DNA from: Bacteroidota bacterium
GTDB lineage: Bacteria > Bacteroidota > Bacteroidia > Flavobacteriales > Flavobacteriaceae
DNA length: 16,739 nt
NCBI GenBank assembly: GCA_023390775.1
Contig: JAEWCF010000053.1
Span: 1 to 16,739 of the forward strand
Direction: 5' to 3'
The position numbers were made by a program, and so were the translations under genes. Under the pieces are notes generated by a model. It saw nothing but the letters and a program-made list of their open reading frames with translations. It had not been told where the DNA came from and searched no databases. This document shows, in pieces, positions 8,371 to 13,752 of this stretch (position 1 is its first letter; the number at the start of each line of letters is the position of its first letter).

Positions 8371-8376
8371 CCTAAA
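8361..8376. promoter_or_regulatory. Candidate DtxR-family operator
   Basis: TTTAGATTTGCCTAAA is an imperfect palindrome with 5-bp matching arms (TTTAG and CTAAA) and a 6-bp centre. It resembles the TTAGG/CCTAA arms of DtxR/IdeR boxes. It overlaps the -7 element of the downstream gene and lies in the divergent region next to the gene for the DtxR-family regulator, so bound repressor would block the promoter. Direct binding is inferred, not shown. Confidence 0.5.
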
Positions 8377-8385
8377 TTTAATTTT

Positions 8386-9132
8386 ATGAAATACCTGTTA
8401 ATTGCCCTTTTCATCGGTGCGGCGGCTAGCGCGCAGGATTCGACGGCTGTTGAGCCCATCCAGACCGACCGACCGGATCAAACCGAGACCCCGGCGTTGG
8501 TCCCGCGCAGCATGTTCCAGATGGAAAACGGATTCAGCTTTGAGGACGCCGGCAATGGAAACGAATCGATCGTGGCGCCCTCGTCGCTTTTGAAATACGG
8601 GTTGAACGAAAATTTTGAACTGCGGCTGATCCTTGAATATGCGTCGGTCAGGGAGAACGGACAAACGACGGCCGGATTGAACCCCGTGCTGGTAGGCTTC
8701 AAGGTCAGGATTGCCGAGGAAGAGGGCATTTTCCCGAAAACCTCGCTTATCGGACACATGTCCATCCCGAAACTGGCTTCGGAGGAATTCCACACTGATT
8801 TTTATGCGCCTGAGTTTCGCTTTGTGATGCAACATACGCTCTCCGAAAAAGTCAGCCTGAGCTACAATTTGGGGGCAGAATGGGACGGCTTCACCCCCGA
8901 ACCGACTTTTATTTACACTTTGGCAACCGGCTTTTCGGTGACCGAAAAATTGGGGGCTTTTGTTGAACTTTACGGCTTTGCTCCGCAAGAGGACAAGAGC
9001 GACCACCGGTTTGACGGTGGCCTGACGTACTTGATTTCCAATAATTTCATGATCGATTTATCGGCGGGCGGCGGGATCACCGAGAATGCGCCCGATTATT
9101 TCGCGGCCGTTGGGTTTTCCTTCAGGCTCTGA
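8386..9132 (+). CDS. Exported beta-barrel-like 'transporter' protein (phenol MetA-pathway-like family)
   Basis: This is a 248-aa protein with a clear signal peptide (MKYLLIALFIGAAASAQ). The mature N-terminus carries TDRPDQTETPALVP, followed by QMENGFSFE and alternating amphipathic strands to a C-terminal aromatic end (AVGFSFRL), the look of an outer-membrane beta barrel. The TDRPDQTETP opening is typical of the Bacteroidota 'transporter' group linked to the putative MetA-pathway-of-phenol-degradation family. That name is historical and gives no reliable substrate. I chose the ATG at 8386 over upstream frame extension because it begins the signal peptide. Neighbouring metal genes and the operator-like site suggest a role in metal passage or metal stress, which is inference. 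Confidence 0.75.
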   Translation: MKYLLIALFIGAAASAQDSTAVEPIQTDRPDQTETPALVPRSMFQMENGFSFEDAGNGNESIVAPSSLLKYGLNENFELRLILEYASVRENGQTTAGLNPVLVGFKVRIAEEEGIFPKTSLIGHMSIPKLASEEFHTDFYAPEFRFVMQHTLSEKVSLSYNLGAEWDGFTPEPTFIYTLATGFSVTEKLGAFVELYGFAPQEDKSDHRFDGGLTYLISNNFMIDLSAGGGITENAPDYFAAVGFSFRL

Positions 9133-9142
9133 CGTATCTTTA
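9110..9142 (+). promoter_or_regulatory. Candidate promoter of the lycopene cyclase gene
   Basis: TTG (9110-9112, inside the end of the preceding gene) and TATCTTTA (9135-9142) are 22 bases apart. The -7-like box ends 4 bases before the GTG start at 9147, so the mRNA would be leaderless or nearly so. Confidence 0.5.
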
Positions 9143-9146
9143 GGGC

Positions 9147-10280
9147 GTGAGGCATTACGACTATATTTTTGCCGGAGGCGGACTTGCGGCCATGATGGTG
9201 CTTTTGCAAATGCGGGAAGCGGGAATGCTGCGGGAAAAATCGGTCCTTGTGATCGATCCGGACGCACGCGTTTCCAATGACCGGACCTGGTGTTTTTGGG
9301 AGCCCGAAGGCGGGCCATTCGACGAAATTGCCCACCGTCAATGGGATCACGCGTACTTCATCGACTCTAAAACCAGCTGGAGAATGCCGCTGGCTCCCTA
9401 TCGGTATAAAATGGTTCGTGGCTCTGATTTCTTTGCCCATGCGCGTAAAAAACTGGACGGATGCTTTGAGGCCAGTCACGAAAAGGTGGTCGCGTGGGAA
9501 GATTTTTCTCAGGGTGCGACCGTACAAACACAAACTGAAAGTTTTTCCTGCACCCATTTTTTCAACAGCATATTTGACGAAAATCAAGTGGCGGGAAGCC
9601 CGCATTATTACCTGCGGCAACACTTTATAGGCTGGACGGTAAGGACACAAAACCCGGTCTTCGACCCCGACGCGCCAACATTTATGGATTTTTCCGTTCC
9701 TCAAAACGGGAACACGAGATTCATGTATGTACTTCCGCTCTCCCAAAACGAGGCGCTCGTAGAATACACGCTTTTCTCAAAAGACCTCCTCGACGACGAG
9801 GAATATGAGCGGGCGATCGACCAATACCTGCAAAATCTCAATTCCGGGGAGTACGATATCTTGGAAAAGGAACGTGGGTCCATCCCGATGACGGTCTTTC
9901 GCTTTCACAAGCAAAACACCGAACACGTTACGTTTATCGGGTCGGCGGGCGGTTGGACCAAACCCAGCACGGGTTTTACTTTTGCCAATACGGTGAAACG
10001 CTCGGCAGAATTGATACGTGCGATGAAGGACGGTCGCGATACACAAATATTGAAACCCAAACCCCGGTTCAATTTTTATGATGCGCTCCTGATCGATGTG
10101 CTGTACCATGAGAACCATCGCGGGAGCGAGATATTTTCGGCGCTGTTCAAAGATGGCAAACCCGCACCGATATTCAAATTTCTGGACGAGGACACCTCAT
10201 TTGCCGAGGATCTGAAAATCCTCATCGCTTGCCCAAAAGGCATTTTCATCCGCGCGCTTTGGCGCCACCTCATAAGATGA
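9147..10280 (+). CDS. crtY: Lycopene beta-cyclase (CrtY-type)
   Basis: This 377-aa flavoprotein cyclises the ends of lycopene to give beta-carotene, the precursor of zeaxanthin-type pigments common in Flavobacteriaceae. The N-terminus is an FAD/NAD Rossmann loop (YDYIFAGGGLA, residues 4-14). NDRTWCFWE (44-52) is the hallmark just after the first nucleotide-binding unit. Later come MDFSVPQ, YVLPLSQNEALVEYTLFS, the GSIPMT strand and the FIGSAGGWTKPSTGF motif of the family. The start is GTG at 9147; no alternative start exists before the Rossmann loop. No other carotenoid gene is in the window, so crtY is separate from any crt cluster here. Confidence 0.94.
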   Translation: MRHYDYIFAGGGLAAMMVLLQMREAGMLREKSVLVIDPDARVSNDRTWCFWEPEGGPFDEIAHRQWDHAYFIDSKTSWRMPLAPYRYKMVRGSDFFAHARKKLDGCFEASHEKVVAWEDFSQGATVQTQTESFSCTHFFNSIFDENQVAGSPHYYLRQHFIGWTVRTQNPVFDPDAPTFMDFSVPQNGNTRFMYVLPLSQNEALVEYTLFSKDLLDDEEYERAIDQYLQNLNSGEYDILEKERGSIPMTVFRFHKQNTEHVTFIGSAGGWTKPSTGFTFANTVKRSAELIRAMKDGRDTQILKPKPRFNFYDALLIDVLYHENHRGSEIFSALFKDGKPAPIFKFLDEDTSFAEDLKILIACPKGIFIRALWRHLIR

Positions 10281-10299
10281 CATCGGCATAAGAATTTTG

Positions 10300-10307
10300 T
10301 ACCTTTG
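10300..10307 (+). promoter_or_regulatory. Candidate -7 promoter element for the bacilliredoxin gene
   Basis: TACCTTTG matches TAnnTTTG exactly and lies 21 bases before ATG 10329. No clear -33 TTG is seen at the usual spacing. Confidence 0.5.
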
Positions 10308-10328
10308 CCTAATCAAAAAATTTATATT

Positions 10329-10739
10329 ATGTATCCTGAAGAAATGGTAAAACCGATGCGCGCCGAACTTTCGGACGCGGGTTTCAAGGAATTATATAGC
10401 GCTGCCGAGGTCGAGAACGCGATCGGGCAGTCGGGCACGACGATGGTGGTCGTGAACTCTGTTTGCGGATGCGCCGCGCGAAATGCAAGGCCCGGTGCAA
10501 AGATGAGCCTCGACAACGAAAAGAGGCCTGACCGCCTGGTGACAGTGTTTGCCGGTGTCGACAAGGAAGCCGTCGATGCCGCGCGCGAGCACATGTTCCC
10601 GTTTCCGCCTTCATCGCCGAGCATTGCCCTGTTCAAAGACGGCGAGCTTGTGCACATGCTGGAGCGCCACCACATCGAGGGCCGTCCGGCGGAAATCATC
10701 GCCGACAACCTCAAGGACGCGTTCAACGAGTACTGTTAA
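10329..10739 (+). CDS. Bacilliredoxin, BrxA/BrxB (YphP/YqiW) family
   Basis: This is a 136-aa thioredoxin-fold protein. Bacilliredoxins remove bacillithiol from mixed disulfides on proteins after oxidative stress. The active site is the CxC motif in VVNSVCGCAARNARPG (C46 and C48), exactly the CGCA of the YphP family. The rest (FAGVDKEAVDAAREHMFPFPPSSPSIALFKDGELVHMLERHHIEGR) is family-typical. I chose the ATG at 10329 (MYPEEMVKPMRAELSDAGF), which matches family N-termini; a TTG eight codons upstream falls inside the -7 box. It lies 48 bases after crtY with its own promoter and terminator. Bacillithiol use is inferred from the family. Confidence 0.93.
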   Translation: MYPEEMVKPMRAELSDAGFKELYSAAEVENAIGQSGTTMVVVNSVCGCAARNARPGAKMSLDNEKRPDRLVTVFAGVDKEAVDAAREHMFPFPPSSPSIALFKDGELVHMLERHHIEGRPAEIIADNLKDAFNEYC

Positions 10740-10754
10740 ACACTCTCACTTAAA

Positions 10755-12839
10755 TCAAGCCACGGACTCCGTGGCTTTTTTTGTACCCGGAAATTTTGGG
10801 ATGGAGACCAGGATTCCATGATGCCGAAGGAGCTCGGCAAATGATTGCATCTCCGGGTCGGCAAGCACCGAGTAGTCGCCCGCAATCAGATTTGAGACGC
10901 GCGTTCGGGCAACATCATTGGTAAAATTGACCACGAATTCATTTTTGTCGAGCGTCAGCATGCAGTCCAAATCGGTGAGGTCAACGGTCACCGCCGGATG
11001 CAGCGCCGGCACCGAATCGATTTCGGGATACGCGCGCTGAAGCAATCGGTACAAACCGCCCAAAACTTTTTGCGGCGTCACACTAGAGAGGCATACCCGA
11101 TTGGCGCAATTGAGGATCACATCATAATTGCATCGAAGGGAACAGTTTCCGTTCTTGCCCCAAATGACTTCGCTGAACTCGGAAAAGCATCCCCACGACC
11201 CGGGTCCCGTGGGTCCGTAAATTCCAACGGTCGGAACATTGAAGGCTCCGGCAACATGCGTGATCCCCGCATCATTGCCGATATGGAAGAGGGCACCGGC
11301 CATTGACGCGCCAACTTCCATCATCCCGCCGCGTTCATACTCGATGTAGGAATTGTCATCCGCCATGTAATCTGCAGGATCGGGATCTTCAGGTCCCAGT
11401 ATGATCCGGCAACGCAGTGTCGGGAAGGCTTCGCGGATCATCTCGATCAACCGTGCGTAGTTTTGGGTGGGCCAGATCTTGAGCAGGAAACCGGCGCCCG
11501 GATGAAGGGTATAATACGGGTTCTCGAAATCCGGTTCGCGATTGAAATAGGGAAAACGCTGATTTCGGTTGGCCGAAGGATGAAACTTTTGCAGCGCATC
11601 AAGGTAATGCCCGATGGCGTGTTGCTTCACCCGTTTGTGCGTGGCATACCGAATGGCGTGCGGAAGCCCGTATCCGCGAAAGGCCGGATAGTTGCCAAGT
11701 TCGATGACCTGGTCAAAACGCGCTTCGGAAGTGCGGGCAATTTCCTCGTCCATAATCGCTATGCCCGTCAGGTGCCTGCCGAAAAACTTCACAAGCCTGC
11801 CCGAAACCGCAAACGTCACCGATTGGGATACTTCCTTCATCATATAAAGCGACGGCAGGCAAAAGAAAATGTCTCCGAGACCACCATAGGATTTGTAAAT
11901 CAGCACGTTGCCAAGTGTTTCTCGAGGTTCCGAAATTCCTGTGGCCAGCATAACGCGATTCCAGAACATTTCCGGCGCGTCCCGCATTTCTCGCGCAGCC
12001 CGTGCGGGGTCATTGGGGAACCAATCAAAGGAAAAGGTGCCGATGCGGTCGTTGGAAATAATTTCGCAACCGGAGAGAAACGCTTCGGCGGCGAGCCGAC
12101 CTGAGGGTTCAGGCCAGACGGGTTTGCAGAAAAAATATTTGGTCCTGCCCAATATCTCCAACACTTGCGCATTGGTCACGGGTTCGAAAAAAACAACGTT
12201 GGGTGGAATTTCCCGGCGCAATTTGTTCTCACCGTATACAGGAAACAATTTGTGCGGATTCTCAAGGGCAAAATCCAAATAGGCATCACCGCCTTTTAAA
12301 TAATTGAGTTCACCGAAAAACGGAATTTGAAGTTCGGATTTATCTTTTGAAATTTTGAGCAATTCCACCTCAACGGTGGGCGGCATGATCAAATGGTTGG
12401 CAACCGCCTCGCCGTAAAAGTCTTTGTGACTCTGGTAATGCGCAGGCGATTGGAAAATGTTGAGCCGGGAGCTGGCGAAGAGTTCGCGATAGAGATGGAA
12501 CTTGTCGGTGTGGCAGCACAGGCGCACGTTCCGGTCCACGGTGCAGAGAATGTTTCGGCGGACGCAAAAGTTGTAATCGTATTCAACCTTAATATATGGG
12601 ACGCCGCAATCTATTATGAATTTAAGGAGCTCCAGCTCAAACGGACACCGCGAGGTGCTGTTTACTATGATCAGGGAAGCATCCGCGATTCTCGCGCGAA
12701 CCGAATCAAAATCACGCAACCGATCGTGCGCGATCTCCAGCCCGCGCGCGCGGCCGGCGGCAATCAGTTGATTGAGGGTGAGTTCGGCGCCGCGACGCAG
12801 GGACAAGCCCGTGTCGTGCAGGAAAAGTATCGGTTTCAA
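10755..12839 (-). CDS. Two-domain glycosyltransferase (family 4-like plus family 9/heptosyltransferase-like)
   Basis: This 694-aa protein is apparently cytosolic. Residues 1-300 form a GT-B-like glycosyltransferase: FLHDTG....RRGAELTLNQL at the N-terminus and the nucleotide-sugar region EPSGRLAAEAFLSGCEIISND (244-264). Residues 311-605 form a second, GT9-type unit: NVLIYKSYGGLGDIFFCLPS (311-330), HPGAG..KIWP (446-457) and NDAGITHVAGAFNVPTVGIYGPTG (522-545), plus the Cys-rich stretch typical of heptosyltransferases. Residues 615-685 are an extra small domain of unknown type. Two sugar transfers by one polypeptide are likely, probably on cell-surface glycan or LPS. The start is TTG 12839: an in-frame stop lies at 12867-12869 and no ATG or GTG precedes the conserved strand. 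It is probably co-transcribed with the lipoprotein gene upstream. Confidence 0.85.
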   Translation of the reverse strand: MKPILFLHDTGLSLRRGAELTLNQLIAAGRARGLEIAHDRLRDFDSVRARIADASLIIVNSTSRCPFELELLKFIIDCGVPYIKVEYDYNFCVRRNILCTVDRNVRLCCHTDKFHLYRELFASSRLNIFQSPAHYQSHKDFYGEAVANHLIMPPTVEVELLKISKDKSELQIPFFGELNYLKGGDAYLDFALENPHKLFPVYGENKLRREIPPNVVFFEPVTNAQVLEILGRTKYFFCKPVWPEPSGRLAAEAFLSGCEIISNDRIGTFSFDWFPNDPARAAREMRDAPEMFWNRVMLATGISEPRETLGNVLIYKSYGGLGDIFFCLPSLYMMKEVSQSVTFAVSGRLVKFFGRHLTGIAIMDEEIARTSEARFDQVIELGNYPAFRGYGLPHAIRYATHKRVKQHAIGHYLDALQKFHPSANRNQRFPYFNREPDFENPYYTLHPGAGFLLKIWPTQNYARLIEMIREAFPTLRCRIILGPEDPDPADYMADDNSYIEYERGGMMEVGASMAGALFHIGNDAGITHVAGAFNVPTVGIYGPTGPGSWGCFSEFSEVIWGKNGNCSLRCNYDVILNCANRVCLSSVTPQKVLGGLYRLLQRAYPEIDSVPALHPAVTVDLTDLDCMLTLDKNEFVVNFTNDVARTRVSNLIAGDYSVLADPEMQSFAELLRHHGILVSIPKFPGTKKATESVA
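10757..10782 (+). terminator. Rho-independent terminator of the bacilliredoxin gene
   Basis: AAGCCACGG (10757-10765) pairs with CCGTGGCTT (10769-10777) around the loop ACT, followed by a T run to 10782. The hairpin lies inside the last codons of the convergent glycosyltransferase gene. Confidence 0.9.
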
Positions 12840-12853
12840 ATGGTGGAGGTAAA

Positions 12854-12865
12854 CGTTTGCAAACG
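12854..12865. repeat. 12-bp perfect palindrome in the leader of the glycosyltransferase gene
   Basis: CGTTTGCAAACG is a perfect palindrome in the 37-base gap between the lipoprotein stop and the glycosyltransferase start. The overlapping minus-strand GCAAACGTTTAC differs at one base from a LacI/PurR-type operator core (GCAAACGTTTGC). It may be a regulator site or only chance. Confidence 0.3.
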
Positions 12866-12876
12866 GTTATAAGCGA

Positions 12877-13101
12877 TTAGTCGTCGTAGTAGCCATCGTC
12901 ATAGTAGCCGTCATCGTAGTAGCCATCATCATAGTAGCTATCGTCATAATAGCCGTCATCGTAGTAGCCGTCGCCATAATAACCGTCGTTGAAATTGTCA
13001 TCATCGTCGCTGCAGGACGACATGAGATTGCCGGCTACGAAAAGCCCTGATGTCACCAAAAGGATCTTGCCGGAGTTGGAGAGGAATTTTCGCCTGTTCA
13101 T
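12877..13101 (-). CDS. Small Tat-exported surface lipoprotein with DGYYD repeats
   Basis: This is a 74-aa protein with no recognised family. The N-terminus has a twin-arginine motif (RRKFL, residues 3-7) and a hydrophobic stretch (ILLVTSGLFVAGNL) ending in a lipobox-like MSSC with C30 as the lipid-attachment site. Right after the Cys come SDDDD residues, which match the acidic lipoprotein export signal described for surface lipoproteins of Bacteroidota. Residues 39-74 are seven tandem DGYYD-type pentapeptides (one with Ser for Gly, one ending in Gly), so about half the mature chain is Tyr and Asp. A surface-displayed, Tat-folded or cofactor-bound short peptide is implied; function unknown. 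It sits upstream of the glycosyltransferase gene. Confidence 0.75.
   Translation of the reverse strand: MNRRKFLSNSGKILLVTSGLFVAGNLMSSCSDDDDNFNDGYYGDGYYDDGYYDDSYYDDGYYDDGYYDDGYYDD
12880..12987 (-). repeat. 15-bp coding tandem repeat (DGYYD units)
   Basis: Seven in-frame 15-base units encode the pentapeptide array of the small lipoprotein. Units differ mainly at third codon positions (GAT/GAC, GGC/GGT, TAC/TAT), so selection on the peptide rather than very recent slippage is suggested. Confidence 0.8.
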
Positions 13102-13121
13102 CGCTAACTGATTTGTTTACT

Positions 13122-13129
13122 TAAAGTTA
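13122..13129 (-). promoter_or_regulatory. Candidate -7 promoter element for the lipoprotein gene
   Basis: The minus strand reads TAACTTTA, matching TAnnTTTA, 20 bases before the ATG at 13101, within an A/T-rich stretch (13102-13170). No convincing -33 TTG was found. Confidence 0.4.
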
Positions 13130-13183
13130 AGTTGAACTTTTAATAATATAATCTTAAAAATTGGACTTTAACTAGTGCGATTT

Positions 13184-13218
13184 CAGCTGTCAGCTATCAG
13201 CTATCAGCTGTCAGCTTG
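13184..13218 (+). repeat. CAGCTRT heptamer array, first copy
   Basis: There are five consecutive 7-base units with no gap: CAGCTGT, CAGCTAT, CAGCTAT, CAGCTGT, CAGCTTG. It opens the repeat-rich intergenic region 13170-13710. The tail that follows (GAAGACGTTCTACCCGGAT) recurs 66 bases later. Confidence 0.85.
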
Positions 13219-13311
13219 AAGACGTTCTACCCGGATGTTAATAATTGAAAAGCTGTCAATTATCAGCGATCAGCTGTCAGCTTGAAGGCGCTCTACCCGG
13301 ATTTTAGTAGT
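13203..13311 (+). repeat. 66-bp period tandem repeat with CTACCCGGAT tail
   Basis: Bases 13203-13243 recur at 13269-13309 with an exact 66-base offset and only a few changes: ATCAGCTGTCAGCTTGAAG then R-C-G-Y-TCTACCCGGAT. Heptamers CAATTAT, CAGCGAT, CAGCTGT, CAGCTTG (13257-13284) lead into the second copy. Confidence 0.8.
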
Positions 13312-13314
13312 CGT

Positions 13315-13355
13315 CAGTCATCAGTCATCAGTTTGATTGCGGTCAACCCGGGTGT
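13315..13355 (+). repeat. CAGTCAT heptamers plus TTGATT...CCCGGGTGTTT tail
   Basis: Units CAGTCAT, CAGTCAT, CAGTTTG (13315-13335) are followed by ATTGCGGTCAACCCGGGTG, a diverged form of the tail of the 66-bp copies. A near match recurs at 13484-13533. Confidence 0.75.
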
Positions 13356-13410
13356 TTGCAGTTTCAAAGCGTATTAAAAATTTTGTTTTTGATGAAGCCG
13401 GTGCGGGTCT

Positions 13411-13472
13411 GCGTTAGGGATCAAGGCAAGGTGCCGCGCACCGCCGAGAGCCCGGCCCGAAGGGAAACGCCC
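13411..13472 (+). repeat. GC-rich structured intergenic element, copy A
   Basis: The element begins GCGTTAGGGAT and ends GGGAAACGCCC; the ends can pair (GCGTT with AACGC). Inside are the hairpin GGTGC-CGC-GCACC (13430-13442) and AGCCCGG followed by CCC-GAA-GGG. It is much richer in G+C than its flanks and is followed directly by AAAAAAGCT. A longer relative lies on the other strand at 15244-15359. From memory, similar elements are scattered in flavobacterial intergenic regions and may belong to a named RNA family such as Flavo-1; I could not check this. Confidence 0.6.
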
Positions 13473-13483
13473 AAAAAAGCTTT

Positions 13484-13560
13484 CAGCTGTCAGCCATCAG
13501 CTGTCAGTTTGATTGGGTTCTGCCCGGGTGTTTGGAAGTCGTCAGTTGTCAGTCATCAGG
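13484..13560 (+). repeat. Two further CAGYYRT heptamer clusters
   Basis: CAGCTGT, CAGCCAT, CAGCTGT, CAGTTTG (13484-13511) lead into ATTGGGTTCTGCCCGGGTG; then CAGTTGT, CAGTCAT and CAGGCGT begin at 13543. The tail matches the one at 13336 more closely than those of the first copies. Confidence 0.8.
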
Positions 13561-13592
13561 CGTCGCTACCCAATATTTATTGTTATGCAGCC

Positions 13593-13656
13593 CTTAAGCC
13601 CTTATGACTTTATGACCTTATGACTTTATGACTTTATGACCTTATGACTTTACGGC
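13593..13656 (+). repeat. YTTATGAC octamer array
   Basis: Eight consecutive 8-base units: CTTAAGCC, CTTATGAC, TTTATGAC, CTTATGAC, TTTATGAC, TTTATGAC, CTTATGAC, TTTACGGC. The same octamer family (YTTANGAC) recurs twice in the other intergenic region, at 15437 and 15574. Confidence 0.9.
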
Positions 13657-13675
13657 TACAGTCCCGGTTTTGGCC

Positions 13676-13703
13676 GTTCGACGTTCGACACGCGACATTG
13701 GAC
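13676..13703 (+). repeat. RTTCGAC-type heptamer array upstream of trhO
   Basis: Four consecutive 7-base units: GTTCGAC, GTTCGAC, ACGCGAC, ATTGGAC. The array ends 9 bases before the trhO -7 element. The same last unit, ATTGGAC, closes the repeats before ricT. Confidence 0.75.
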
Positions 13704-13712
13704 ACATTTCCT

Positions 13713-13720
13713 TACCTTTG
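13713..13720 (+). promoter_or_regulatory. Candidate -7 promoter element for trhO
   Basis: TACCTTTG matches TAnnTTTG exactly, 32 bases before the ATG. A TTG at 13698-13700 is closer (12 bases) than normal for a -33 element. Confidence 0.55.
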
Positions 13721-13752
13721 CCGCCAAATTACTCACTTAAACTGTTTATAGC

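Noticed and set aside
8398..9006. 202-aa minus-strand open frame over the transporter gene
   Set aside because: Opposite strand has a signal peptide and a conserved TDRPDQTETP motif; the antisense product is featureless.
9096..9746. 216-aa minus-strand open frame over the crtY start
   Set aside because: The plus strand encodes all lycopene cyclase motifs here; the antisense frame has no family features.
11463..12104. 213-aa plus-strand open frame within the glycosyltransferase
   Set aside because: Basic, low-information protein antisense to GT9 and GT4-like motifs.
13356..13607. 83-aa open frame in the intergenic region
   Set aside because: It is composed of structured element A and heptamer repeats; no ribosome-binding context and no protein-like pattern.
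13184..13656. CRISPR array
   Set aside because: Units are only 7-8 bases, contiguous, with no spacers and no cas genes nearby.
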